Positions 28,184 to 40,638 of a stretch of 64,000 nt of DNA are shown here, piece by piece (the first letter of the stretch is position 1; every line of letters begins with the position of its first letter). Origin of the DNA: Phaeotremella fagi (lineage: Eukaryota; Basidiomycota; Tremellomycetes; Tremellales; Phaeotremellaceae); contig BCHU01000008.1 of assembly GCA_001599715.1 (NCBI GenBank), positions 1,054,001-1,118,000 of the forward strand. Direction: 5' to 3'. The position numbers and the translations under genes were made by a program. The notes beneath the pieces are model-generated. The model was not told where the DNA came from. It searched no databases and worked only from the letters and a program-made list of their open reading frames with translations.

Positions 28184-31012
28184 ATGGCAAAGACCATTAA
28201 CAATGTCGATATGGACCGCTCCTTTCTGACCGCTTCTATACCAGAGCTCGTCAAGAAGTTGTCCGAAACGGAGAAGATTTCGTTACTAGCAGGAAGAGAT
28301 TGGTGGAAGTGAGTGTTGTCTTCAACACGATGTTCTCAGCTGAACTTGGTTTCCAGTACTGTATCAGTACCAAGATTGAACATCCCAAGGCAAGTTGTTA
28401 GCTTTTACGAATGCGCTTAGGCCTTACCGAGTCACATTAATAGTATCAAGGTCACTGATGGTCCAAATGGCGCCAGGGGAGAGTCATTCTACAAAATGTG
28501 TAGGTTTTGGTGCAATGAGGGTAGTACTTGACGGTATGCAGGTCCCGCCTCCGCCATTCCTAATGCAACCTTTCTGGCAGCGTCTTTCTCCACAGATCTT
28601 GCCGCTGAAGGAGGGCGCCTATTGGCCAAGGAAACGAAGGCACGAAACGCTGTGTGTCTTCTTGCTCCAACCATCAATATTCAAAGGTCTCCTCTCGGAG
28701 GTAGAGCTTTTGAATCCTTCTCTGAGGATCCAACTGTTTCAGGTAAACTGGCTACAGCTTATGTCAACGGTCTTCAAAGTCAAGGCGTTTCGGCCACCAT
28801 CAAGCATTTTATCGCGAATGATCAGGAACACGAACGTATGGGTCAGGACTCCGTGGTAGCCCCCAGACCCCTCCGGGAAATCTATCTACGGCCATTTCAA
28901 ATTGTCCAAAAGTTTGCTAAGCCCTGGGCTTACATGACATCCTATAACAAGATTAACGGTACCCATTCATCTGAGAATAAGTGGTTACTTCAAGATCTGT
29001 TGAGAAAGGAATGGGGTCATGACGGACTTATCATGAGTGATTGGTTTGGTACCTACTCAGTGTCAGATTCCATCAACGCGGGATTAAACTTGGAAATGCC
29101 TGGACCTGCTACATGGAGAGACAGAAAACTTGTTCAACATCTCATTAACGGTCATAAAATTGATATGAGAACTATCGATCGAAACGTCACTTTTATTCTT
29201 ACCTGGGTTCAAAAGCTAGCGAAGCTCAATGAAGATTTGGTCTACGCTGCACCTAGTGCCGAGCAAACTAGGACTTCCGAACAACAATCGGATGCTGAAG
29301 TAATCCGTCGCATGGGCGGAGAAGGTATCGTCTTATTGAAGAACGAAGAGAACATCCTACCTGTGGTCAAAGGAAAAGTAGCTATCATCGGTCCTAATGC
29401 TAAAGCCAAAGTTTTGACTGGCGGTGGTTCTGCTTCCTTACGATCGGCATGGTCAACAACTCCCTGGGAGAGTCTTCAAAACGAGAGACCAGCTGCTATA
29501 GAGCTATCACATTCCGTCGGAGCTGTTACAACCAAGTTCCTTCCTCTGCTAGACGAAAGTTTCACTCGTCTCGACGGTTCACCAGGGTTTGACTTGCGAC
29601 ACTACAAAATTGAGGATGGAAAGCAGGCCAAGACGCCAACCGTCATTGACAACTCTGTCACCTCAGATTTGTTTATGGTCGATTTCAAACATCCTGATCT
29701 TGGCGACGAATATTTCACAGAAATTGAAGCTGTATTTACTGCTCCCGAGAGTGGTGAGCACGAGTTTGGTCTGTGTGTAACAGGGCAGGGTTGGGTTTGG
29801 ATTAATGACGAGCTCGTTGTTGATAATTCCAAGAATCAAATCATGGGAGCTAGTTTGTTCGGAGTTGGTACTCAGGAATTCAAAGCAGGGTACAAAGTGG
29901 AAAAAGGAAAGGTATGTCAATAAAAGAAGAAAGAGAGAATTTGGCTGACCGTCTCATCAGAAATACCGTCTTCGCATGCTACACGATACCCGCGAGGCGC
30001 TCGACTCTCCAGCTGATAAAGAGCCCAATCCTTTCGCAGTCATCGGTGTGAGATTGGGTGCTTTCCCTAAAGTCGACTCGGAACAAGCAATCAGAGACGC
30101 CGTGGCATTGGCTTCTTCAGTCGATGTCGCCGTTGTTATCGCTGGTCTCAACGCCGATCTTGAATCTGAGGGTCACGATCGTCCAAACCTTTCACTTCCC
30201 GCCACTTCCAATCAACTCATTGAAGCGGTGGCAGCGGTGAATCCAAACACCATTGTGGTTCTCCAATGTGGATCCGCCATTGCCATGCCATGGAAGGATA
30301 AAGTATCCGGCATAGTTTACGCATGGTACGGTGGTAATGAAGGTGGGAACGCTATCGCAGATGTCATTTACGGTAAAATCAATCCATCCGGGAGACTTCC
30401 CATTACTCTTCCCAAAACCGAGCTCGATATCCCTGCCAATCTGAACTACAAGTCTGCCCGCACAGTCACCCATTACGAAGAAGGTATATGGGTAGGTTAT
30501 CGACATTACAACGCCAGAGGCATCTCTACCCTCTTTCCGTTCGGACATGGATTGTCATACACCGAATTTGAATATGAGAATCTAAAAGTCGTCTCAAAAT
30601 CTCCAAAAGGTGCTGGTCCAGATGATTGGAATTTGAAAGTTAGTGTTGATGTCAAGAACATCGGAAAAGTAACAGGATCTCATTCGGTTCATTTCTACCT
30701 TTCGCCTCCTCCAGAAACTGCCAACAGCTTGAAACACCCTGAACATACCCTCCAGGCATTCACCAAGGTGTACAATCTAAAACCTGGAGCAAAGGAAACA
30801 GTTTTCGTTTCTTTAGACAAGTGTAAGATGAGAGAATTTGGAAACAAACTGACCCAAAATTTTTAGACGCAATCTCGCATTGGGACGAGAAATGGAAGAC
30901 TTGGAGGGTAGAGCAAGGTGAATGGACAGTCAAAGTTGGAGTCGATGCAGAGCATTTCTATGGCAACGAGACCTTCAGTGTCGATGATGAGATTGAGTGG
31001 ATTGGTCTTTAG
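28184..31012 (+). CDS. GH3 beta-glucosidase with PA14 insert
   Basis: Retaining glycoside hydrolase that cleaves terminal beta-D-glucosides or related sugars. Exons 28184-28308, 28357-28389, 28444-28499, 28542-29911, 29961-30822 and 30867-31012 give 863 aa. Domains in order: GH3 N-domain (VTDGPNGARGES, LLAPTINIQRSPLGGRAFES, IKHFIANDQEHER); the nucleophile Asp in GLIMSDWFGTYS; GH3 C-domain (GGEGIVLLKNE); a PA14 insert (EHEFGLCVTGQGWVWINDEL); the remaining C-domain (AWYGGNEGGNAIADV, LFPFGHGLSYTEFEY); and a fibronectin-III-like tail. The N-terminus lacks a signal peptide, so the enzyme is probably intracellular, acting on imported glycosides. Intron 28390-28443 uses a GC donor; the GC-AG junction restores the family pattern LNIPSIKVTDGP. 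Confidence 0.95.
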
Positions 31013-31391
31013 ATTGGTTAGATAAAGATTGGATAAATTAGTGTTGAGATGTATTATTTTTGCGGCGAATATTGAGAGCACCAAGACGCTATGTAAATAA
31101 CTTAGGTCTTCAAGAGAAGTACGAGTTGAGATGGTTGGGGTCCTTTATAAGATTGACTCGTTATGCCGCTCAATATCGGAGTGATTTGAAAGTCAGAAAT
31201 ACACCACGAAAACCAACAACCTCCTTTATCGAGATAATCTGTTTGATCATAGTATGTGGAGTAACTCTAAGGGCTAGCACAATTCATTGATTTTTCGTAC
31301 AACACAAAAATACATCAATATTCAAGTTTCAACTATCGCAAAGGACAAAAGCTTATCGACCACCAGTTTGCTGAACGTGACAAACTGCGCT

Positions 31392-32655
31392 TCAAAACTT
31401 GTGACCCCATTTCTGCTTCCACAACTTATCTTGAACCGCCTTTTGATCAGCAGGTAGACCCCCACCAGGACCTATGAAAGCTCAGCGGAATTCTCATTGA
31501 GTTCAGAGTTTCACTTACTGGGGTCGTACTTGAATTCAAGCGAAAGATGATCAAACCCAGCGGGCTCAACATATTCCGCGCAGAATTTAACCGGGGTTTT
31601 GAAGGTGGACAAGACTGGCTCGATGGTCTTGGGTAAAGTCAGAAGAAGGTTACTGCCAATCCAGGAAGGATTGTGTACCATCGCCATCATGCAACGAGGT
31701 ATGTCGGTTGAGTTTGGCATCTGTGGAGTGAGCTAAAGAAACTTTTCTCTGACCTACGCCTGCATGCCAAAGTCTGAGGTCTCTGATAATCAAAGAACCT
31801 TTTGGTACTCGAGGCTGGATAGGAGGACGGATCTTTCTTCTAGCTTCAAGAAGAGCTGGCTCAATGGCTCCGGAATCTTCAAGACGTTATTTGATGTTCA
31901 GATTTCTAAAACTCACCTTCAGCAATATGGTCTGCTATAAGAGTGTCGCGATGAGACCCCAACCAGACTTCCGTTGTACCATTTGCTTTGGTCGCTTCAA
32001 CGAGCATGATACTGGTCTTTGTCAGCGGATTCCTCGAAAGAACTTACTTGACCACCAATCCAAATGGCCAGTGCCAATGTCTCCAAGCGAGATCAGCGTG
32101 TACGTCTTGTCTGCTCTCTCCCTTCATAGCAGTATTTCCATGAAGGTATCGTACTTCAGGTTGAGGACCAAGCATGCCTTGGATGATACCAGCAGCGAAT
32201 GGATTTCCAAAAACATCCTAGCACTCAGCGAAAATCGACTTTTGAACTCACCTCGAAGAAAAGATCCGGACGGATTGGTGGAACTTGGGATAGGCTGGCG
32301 AGAGTTAATGTCACTTCCTCATGCTGAGACTTACTTTCCGGGAGAGCTAAAGTTATGTGAGTGATTGTTTCTTTCCAACTTGTATGAGCTTACTTGAAAT
32401 GGGTGGTCTCGCGGGTCAAGAGCTCGTAAGCGTCTTTGGTCATCTGCTCGTTAAGAGCATCAATGTGGTCCTCGTCGATCGCGTTCTCTAAAATGACTAA
32501 TCCATCTTCAGCAATCGCAATGATTGCATCAAGGATAGTCGATTGTGAGGGCACTCCAGTTCTTCGCTCTTCTTCAGAGATTCGAATGGAGATAGGTTTA
32601 CTGGACATTAGAAGATGCAAAGACATGATACTCACTCTTCAGTTGAGATCGGCAT
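31392..32655 (-). CDS. Phytanoyl-CoA dioxygenase (PhyH) family protein
   Basis: Fe(II)/2-oxoglutarate-dependent oxygenase. Nine exons (complement): 32636-32655, 32394-32600, 32335-32346, 32252-32294, 32048-32217, 31917-32011, 31758-31876, 31519-31720, 31392-31471, giving 315 aa. The N-terminal GLVILENAIDEDHIDALN is the usual PhyH opening. The HxD ligands lie in RQDVHADLAWRHWHWPFG, then NGTTEVWLGSHRDT, and GSLIIRDLRLWHAGMPN carries the distal His region. Fungal homologues cluster with secondary or carbohydrate metabolism; the substrate is unknown. There is no peroxisomal PTS1. Exon 32335-32346 is only 12 nt, and intron 32601-32635 only 35 nt. The gene converges with the GH3 gene and diverges from the sugar transporter. 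Confidence 0.9.
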
Positions 32656-33115
32656 GATGGAAAGATGTTAGGAAATCAGTTGGAGACATTGTCAGAATAA
32701 AGACAGTCATTATAATTGATTGTCACGAAGGGGAGCGGAGAAGTAGACACCGAAAAAATCCATCCTCAGTAATGTAGACAGACGAGGGAAGGGTTTCGGG
32801 GTCTAACAGATCGATCCATCCAAAATCGACGCCAAAATGGAGCTCCGAAGTCGTTGTTTAAAACAGCGAACCTCAAGGTCACGAGACGAACAAGAATGAA
32901 ATTGCTGCCGCCAATCGTTGCCGGTGGATAGGTCATGGTTCCATCTTGGCACTAATTCAATACGTTTGGTTTACAACATGCACACAACATGATACAATTC
33001 TCGGTGACACCAACCCCATGGTTACATACCCAATCCTGAAAGACTTATAACATCACCCACTTTCTCCCCATGGGTCTCCCTTCTTCTCGATTACACATCC
33101 TCTTCATACTTCAAC
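32656..33115. promoter_or_regulatory. Divergent promoter region PhyH / sugar transporter
   Basis: 460 bp between the start codons of two divergently transcribed genes, so it must contain both promoters. CGG triplets that a Zn2Cys6 factor could bind occur here, but I could not identify a convincing paired site by eye. Confidence 0.5.
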
Positions 33116-35195
33116 ATGCAACACGCAGATCACAAAGACCCCATTGAACATGTCGAAGGCAACGACGACGACAAAATTCTTACTTCAACTGGTGCAGTAC
33201 TCCTCGAGAGTGCTTTCGAAGGCTTGACAAGAACTCAAACCGTGAAGATCTTTTGGAAGTCTACCGCCATCGCTTCTCTTGCTGTATGGGCAGGTCTGAC
33301 CGACGGTTACGAATTTGCGTAAGTACTCCAACGTTGGACATGATTTGGTTTGGTACGTGTATGCTGAAACCTATTTATAGCGTTACCGCTGCTATTATTG
33401 CTAACCAAGGGTTTATCAACGACTTTGGAATAGCGGGTGCCGGAGGTGTCTTGGCGATACCTGCATGGCAGATTTCACTTTGGGGTGGAATGCTCTCGGT
33501 CACAACATTGCTTGGTCAGGTGTCTGGTGGTTATCTCAATGACTTCTACGGTCGAAAGTAAGTTCGAGAGATATTGACTGAGCTTACGGATCTCAGAGGG
33601 GGGATGTACTGCTTCACAATCTTCTTCATTGTCGTGAGTGTACAATTGGATCGAATGTGTTCCCTTCTCACTCCTCACACATCAGGGAGTTGCCTTAGAA
33701 TGTGCTGCCAACAACTGGGGCACTTGGCTAGCTGCCAAGACCATATTCGGATTAGGATTAGGAATGGTTCAAGTAACAATTACTACAGTATGTCTTGATT
33801 GAATAGAATGTTTACTAAATTCCTCAGTACGTCTCGGAAATATCAAGAACACAAGTCCGTGGTGCTTTACTTGCTGCATACAGTCTTTCTTTTGCTTTAG
33901 GTCAATTCGCATCATCGATAGCTTTGCAAGTACTTCAAACTGTGAGTACGAATCTTGTCGGAGACTCTGGACTTACAGCTGACGTAAAACAAGACCGATC
34001 CTTTGAGCTGGCGAAAAGGTGTTTATTCTCAGTGGCTCTTCATTGGTGTATGGCTATTGATCATCTTTTGGCTACCTGAAAGTCCTTGGTATCTGGCTAA
34101 AAAGGGATTGGTGGACAGAACCAAAAAATCCCTTAGAACTCTCTACGGAGGTGTATCTGGTTATGAAGTCGAAAGAGAGTATGCTGTCATGGAAGCGGAG
34201 CTTCAGCACGCAGAAGCCATGAGAGCATCTCAAACGGATGCCAAAATCGTAGAGATTTTCAAGGGTGTCAATCTAGTAAGTCTTTCTACAATTTCTGTAC
34301 TGATTTAATAGAGACGAACAATCGCCTCGACTTTCCCAATTGCGCTCCAACAACTGTGTGGAGTACCCATTTTTTTCTCCTATCTAACCTGTGAGTTGAT
34401 TGTTTCATGGACAAGACTGAACGGCAAAGATTTCTTCCAACAAGCGGGACTTCAGGATCCTTTCCAAGCTTCGGTCATCATATAGTAAGTATATGATTGG
34501 TCAATCAGACTACTAACATTCCAGTGTTCTTCTGCTCACTGGTATCGGAATTTCGTTCTGGACCACTGAGCGCATTGGTAGACGACCTTTGCTCCTCTGG
34601 GGATCCGTCATTATGATATTCGCAAACATTGGATTGGGTTTGAGTGGGACTTTTGCAATCTCAGATTCGTCACTCCACGCGTCACTTGCTATGAGTTGTA
34701 TATGGGTAAGTTGGCTTGTTCCATACTATATCGATACCCGTATCATTGTGACTGACCTGGATAAAGGTATTTGTCTACGCCATGTCCGCAGCACCAATTG
34801 GTTTCATCTCCGCTAGTGAAACTGCAACACCCCGCCTACGATCTTTAACTACGGGATTCGCACTGGGTGTTTACGGTGCCTTGAATGTCGTCTTCCAATT
34901 CACCGTGCCTCTCATGCTCGCAGCTGATGGAGCCAATTGGGGAGTGAAAGCTGCATATCTCTTCGCTGGACTTGGTCTTTTAGGAGGAGTTGGAATTTTC
35001 TTCTTCACACCTGAGGTGAGCTTAACAGGTCTAATCATGATATACACTGTCCTAATGTACTTTCAACAGACTGCTGGTCGAACTTTCTCTGAACTAGATG
35101 AACTTTTCGAGATGAAGGTTAATCCCCGCAAGTTCGCAAGTACTGAGACCTCCGCTCAGAAGGCTGGTATATTGAAGAAGGCGACTTTGGTATGA
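33116..35195 (+). CDS. MFS sugar transporter (sugar porter family)
   Basis: Proton-linked sugar importer of the plasma membrane, twelve transmembrane helices expected. Eleven exons: 33116-33318, 33381-33557, 33597-33633, 33686-33787, 33828-33941, 33994-34275, 34312-34390, 34430-34484, 34525-34705, 34767-35015, 35070-35195, giving 534 aa. Sugar-porter signatures are present: NDFYGRKGG after helix 2, EISRTQVRGALLAAYSLSFA, WLPESPWYLAKKG (a PESPRWL variant with Arg absent), IALQQLCGVPIFFSY, TERIGRRPLLLWG and the C-terminal ETATPRLRSLTTGFAL. The group is closer to fungal maltose/lactose-type permeases than to high-affinity glucose transporters, judged loosely. Its position next to an intracellular GH3 glucosidase suggests it imports a glycoside or disaccharide. 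Confidence 0.93.
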
Positions 35196-36235
35196 GAGGT
35201 AGGAGGAGAGTTTGGCGATTCTGTAACAACAGCGATGGTACTAGCTTCCGAATGCATGCACGTCTTTTGTCTTGTAGCTGTGCACGCAATTCAGGTTATT
35301 ATTATTCAAGCTACTGAAGTCTCTTCGCAATGCAGAATTACTAGCTATCAGGCAAGGTGCCACTTTCTGCTGCTTGTTGTTTTACGTAACTGTTTCAATC
35401 AAGTTTTTGTATTGGTTCATGGGTGAACTCGATTTCTTTCTTCTTCTTCAACCTCGCCGTTATTGGCAAGCGTAAATTCAGCTTTACATCAGCTCTAACG
35501 CGTGCAACGGCCTGTAAATGTACAGTAGAGGTAGAAGAAGGTACTCTACATGAGTTACTGGTAGCTCACGTATCTCCCGTTTCTTCTGATCAAGAATTTG
35601 ATTTGGTGGAGGGATGGGTCGTAAGCTGGGCTGACATATGTGCTATGCATTGTAAGATCAAGGAGGAATTTGTGGAATGTATTTTAGTGATCTGTGTTGC
35701 CCTTTTAGGTCTGCATGAAGGATTAAATTAATAAATTCACTCAAGTTTTATGACTGATGTTGGATAACGGCTGTCGTGCTATCAAAGGCCAAAGAATGAT
35801 GATAGTTACCCATGAATTTCTTGGTAAACTAGGTTGATGTTGATAACTATGCGACTGAAGTGGTGCAATAGCTACCTACTACCTGTCAACTTACTTGTTT
35901 CCTCCCTTCTACCTAATGTATGAACTACTCCTCTCCCCCTATCCCCCTATCCTTTACTTTTGTGCCAATCTCCTATGCAGAGAAAACTCCGTTTACCCCC
36001 GGTAGTCATACAAACTGCTTTGTGGCACTTTTGCCATCTGCCTCTTCCCACTTGACTGACCCGTTACGCATCCTGCCTCGTTTTCTCTATTTTCCATCTA
36101 CTTTTATTTAATCAATTTCAATTTTATTACTCTATTTTCTTGTGTCTTCATCGTTTACAAACGTTCTACACCTATCTATATCATCTACTGTAACCCTCTA
36201 CTTTGTATCCCAATCAATTTCAACAAATCAACAGC
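35196..36235. other. Intergenic with pyrimidine-rich leader
   Basis: 1.04 kb between two plus-strand genes. The last 300 bp are strongly C/T-rich on the plus strand, as in the promoters and 5' UTRs of highly expressed fungal genes. No RNA gene or repeat is seen. Confidence 0.5.
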
Positions 36236-38807
36236 ATGTCGAATGACAGCGAGCACGGTTATCCCATCGCCGCCAACCCTCCCTCTACTACCCCATCCCA
36301 CGCCACATCCAATGACAATACCTTCATTTCATCACTTCCCACATCAATAGAGCAACCCAACACATCATCTACTTACTCTCAGACCATTGTTGAAACTCCC
36401 ACGACATCGAACACCGTTCTACTCACTCACGACCCTTTACCTACATCAGTGCCAACTTCAATAGAAACTCCAGCGACGTCAGGTTCTTTTAGACGTGGGA
36501 GGGATGGTTTTTGGAAACTTAATAGTGATAAAGCAGGTACGCCTTCTATCAAAGGTGGTTTAGGTTCTTCATCAAACCCCTCGACTCCACTCAACGAAGA
36601 TGTCGAAATGTCAGAACCATCAGCAAGGATCACTACTCCCATTCCCACTCCTGAAACATCAACTCCAGCTCCAAATACCAATGGGATTAGTTTGGTTTTG
36701 AGACTTCCTGCAGGATTAAATGGTTCTGATAGTAGACAAAGCAGCCCTGGGATTAGTGCACCTGCACCATCGTCCAAGAAGAAGCGAAAGGGAGAGTGAG
36801 TGTGGCAGTTTAGTTCATATCTAACAGGCAGTGCACCCGCTTCCACTCGCTCATTTCGCCCTCGTCATTCATCCCCTTCCAAACCTCCAAATCCCTTTCC
36901 ATATAACAACGGCAAACACGAGACCGGTAGCGAAAACTCGTCTGCACATGATCAACAAGATATCAAGCCTTCTGGTACCGCTCTATCAATATTTCAAGGT
37001 CCTGACGCTTCAGAGCCCATTCCAGAAGCTCTCAAGAACGCTATCAGAGATACTCCTACTTCATCGAGATTAAGAATAAGGGATAAAGACGGAGACGCTA
37101 TGATGAGGGATGTGGCTGCAGGGTTGGAATCCTCTCGAACGCTTCGTCCATCTCGAGCAAGGGAGGCTGGCGTCAGAACCGGTATTTCAGCCTCTGGGAG
37201 GGGAGTCAAGGTTGGAGGTAGTGGTACTCCAAGAACGTCTCTACCTTCAACCTCAACAGGATCGAAGAAGAAAGGAAAGGGGAAAAACGGAGGGGATGGG
37301 GATGTGGTGAGTAAACACACGTTGACCTATCCTTTCGTTCAACTTACACTGCTTTTAGCCAAATCAAGATTTTTGCTCCTCTTGTAGGGGTATAGGAAGG
37401 TTCCTTTGTTGCGACGGCTGCCCTCGCTCTTTTCATTTCATGTGCTTAGAACCCCCATTGAGAGTTGACGAGCTTCCAGAGGAAGAGCATTGGTTTTGTA
37501 AGAAATGCAAAACGGAGCGGGTAAGTCGGCCATTGAATGATCCGATACCAACTGACTTTCTTCCTAGGCCTCAGCTCCCCCAGCTACTCCTGTCAAAGAT
37601 CTCAAACCAATTCCCATGGTCTTTTCACAACTTTCTCAGAAGCTCGACCAAGAGAACCCAGCACAATTCAGATTACCTCAAGACATTCGGCAATTCTTTT
37701 CTGGAGGTGAGAACTCCGTTTTACTGTTGCTGACTCGCAGTTTCAACTGGCCCCAAGGGTGATTACGTTGATGCTGAAGAGACGAGAACAAAATATGAGT
37801 GAGTGTCAAGTGTCTCTTCGTTCAGCTTTATCTGAAACCAACATTCTCTAGTCGCAAAGGTTTCCAAGAGGAAAGAGACGGAACACGTTTAAAAGATGGA
37901 AAATCTCGACCAGTCGCTTGCTACGTCTGTGGTGGAACGTCAATTCCTTTACACTCTCTTACGACCGAACCTGAAGCAGCCTGGCGTCAAATTGTATCTT
38001 GCGACTATTGTTCTCTTCATTGGCATTTGGATTGTCTTGATCCACCTCTGGCTACTATGCCTAATAGTGGTAGAAGATGGATGTGCCCGAATCATGCAGA
38101 GCAGGTAATGGTGAGTCCTGTTTATTTACGACGAAATCCAAAATCTAACTCCTGTTTAGCCTCGCCGCCGAACTGTCAGAAATAACCTCGAAACAGTCGA
38201 TGTCGAGACCCGAGGTCAGAGAAATAACGGCAATATCACCATCATCCCAGACGAATCTAGACCAATGATCGAATACGAAGACATGGTTATCAACAGTCGC
38301 AAATATCGAGTTCCCGAGCGGATCATTAGGCTTGACTTTTGGGAGAAGCTTGGACTTGGTAAAGGGTAATTATCCTTTATAGGTCGTGACCCTGGCCAGC
38401 ATTTATTGACTTAGCTGTAGGAAAGTGGTAGCCCCCGCTAAGAACGGTGATCGACCTTTCAACAAAACCTCGGATACGGATATGGCTTCTTTGGCTAGCG
38501 ATACTGATGTAAGTCACCTTGCAAACTCGGATGCGCAACTCATTGACTCTGTTCTAGCCATCTCAAGAGGACTTGGACGCTGCCAATCTCATTCTTGGAC
38601 TTTTGCATACAGTCCCAACGAATGGCCATGCTGAGATTGTTCCACCCACCGACACCGTTGAGGTGAGGGGTTGAATCAAAACCTCTTCGCCGTGATCTTA
38701 CTGATTGAGTGTAGGAGGTTGTGGTGGATGCGACTCCGCGCAAAATCAAACTTCGTGTGACAAGACCTACCAACGGTGACGCTGAGTTGACCAATGGAAG
38801 TCATTGA
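36236..38807 (+). CDS. Double-PHD-finger chromatin protein, Rco1-like
   Basis: Probably the Rco1 homologue, a subunit of the Rpd3S histone-deacetylase complex that reads H3 tails in transcribed genes. Ten exons: 36236-36795, 36832-37306, 37359-37520, 37568-37706, 37741-37798, 37852-38110, 38160-38365, 38421-38508, 38558-38662, 38715-38807, giving 714 aa. About 350 residues of low-complexity Ser/Thr/Pro with a basic patch (KKKRKGD) come first. PHD1 follows (CSSCRGIGRFLCCDGCPRSF to HWFCKKC, complete C4HC3), then an intervening helical part (PQDIRQFFSGVS), PHD2 (CYVCGG to SLHWHLDCLDPPL and RWMCPNH) and an acidic tail. The two-PHD order with this spacing is that of Rco1. Intron 36796-36831 is 36 nt. 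Confidence 0.88.
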
Positions 38808-39041
38808 GGATTGTCGCAGGGAGATTGTGTCGTTGTATTGAAAGTTTAGTGTGGTTTCCTTGAGTCAACAATTAATGAAAGCATGGATAATATTACATTT
38901 TGAGTACTGCATTGAGCTTCTCTGCACAATCTACCTGGATTGAAAAACTGATTTCTAACGTGCATGCAAAAAAAGATACTCTGATTCTATGTTATTTACA
39001 ACTTGCATTATCGTTGAACCCCTTTCATCCACAACGTAATC

Positions 39042-40340
39042 TCAGTTTAGAGCTCGCATCGTCAATTCAAACGCAACAAAAGTTGCACCATTTGCGAAAG
39101 GTGAACGAATCAATGTTGGCAAAAGACCTCCCGTGAAACCCTTGATACCTTGAGCTGTCCAAACTTTTCGAGCACAGTCTATCATACCCCTGTATTTACG
39201 AGAAGCAGGATCAAGGGTCTCAGTTTGAAGTTTGGACTTGATTACGTCGATCGGGTATATACTATTTCGATGATCAGCATCCATGTATACGTCAAAAAGT
39301 ATGCCTACCTAAACCACAAAGCGTAACCTGCAGCTGCACCATAAGTGACAGCCCACAACGGTGAGATGTCTTCTCTTTTGACGTTACTGTTCTTCATGTG
39401 TCTTTGAACAAGAGCTTCATAAGCTAAGAAATAGCACCTGCAACCTCCGTCAGTGTTCCGATTACCTCGATCTTCGAGGTATTTTCCTTACCCATATCCA
39501 ACACCATCACGCCACATTGTCGCCAATTGACCTTTGAATATTCCAGCAAGACCTCCTGCTCGGTACAGTTTGGTAGCACAATCCAATGGACCATTGTAAA
39601 GACGAGGAGTAACATCAGGTTGAGCTTGTAACCCTGGGTTTCGAATGTCAGCGTCGAGCATATCTTATGTGGTATCTTTGAGACTCACGAATACGAATGT
39701 GTTCAACCGGTCCTCCCACAGATGTGTTGGCAACTCCAGCAATAGCACCTGCTGCCCAGAACTCAGCTATATCTTCATGTCAGCGAATAGATCATTGTCA
39801 GTATCCAATTAACGCACCATAATTCAACTCCTGACCTGGAATACTCTTTCTCGAACCGAAGAACCGTTTTGCCCATTCTAAAGCGCCGAATTGAATGGAG
39901 ACACATGCACCTTGAAAAGATCATCAGAATCAGATTTGATCATTCCATCTGACCAAAATCACTCACCTATCCCGAGTAAAGGTGTTAAGGTTCCCTACAA
40001 TGCAAATCTCAATATTGAATATCGAGTCCACCAAGACTTGTTAACTGACCTTGTAAAAACCAAGAGGACCATCCGTCTTCAATAGTTTACTGGCGCAATC
40101 CAAGGCTGAAGAATATGTCCCTGGGGTTGCAGTCTGAATTCTGACTTTAACGATATCGAAAGGCTTAATGAGTCCAAGAAATATATTCATTTAGTACCAA
40201 ATATCAATTCATTGAGTAGAACCAACCTGTCCAACCAAAACTTGAGTGATCCCACCGACTGAGCCACCGATCAAATCCCTCTGAGTTTGAGTTAAACGCA
40301 GACCCGGAGTTTCTGGAGGGGGAGATAGTAGTTCAGACAT
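39042..40340 (-). CDS. Mitochondrial carrier protein, Ymc1-like
   Basis: Inner-mitochondrial-membrane solute carrier of the SLC25 family. Eight exons (complement): 40227-40340, 40050-40163, 39967-39994, 39818-39910, 39689-39766, 39492-39633, 39309-39437, 39042-39261, giving 305 aa, the normal length. The three signature repeats are intact: [20 protein letters not shown] and [10 protein letters not shown]. Each is followed by the GxxxFYKG-type second half ([57 protein letters not shown]). [17 protein letters not shown] and [12 protein letters not shown] are typical of Ymc1/Ymc2 carriers (linked to glutamate/amino-acid transport in yeast) and related carnitine-type carriers. The stop is 234 bp from the convergent PHD gene. 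Confidence 0.93.
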
Positions 40341-40638
40341 GGTCTCTGTTTTCGAGGGATGTCTTTTGTTTGTCCTTTTAATTTGTTCGCTGTTGTTGAC
40401 CTTGTTAGATGTTCAAAAAAAGTTGGATTCGTTGATTTCATCACGTGGCCTGTGATTTCTAGAGTTATGCTAAGTAGGATTAATCGTACAAAACTGCTGC
40501 ATAATCTATCTTTGATACATTTACATTTTACATAGTGTAACAGAAACATACACGCTCGATACGATATAGAAGTATGAGTTATCATATCGAGAAAGTTCAA
40601 ATCCCAAAAAGAAAGTCGAAATCAATCTAAATTCATTG

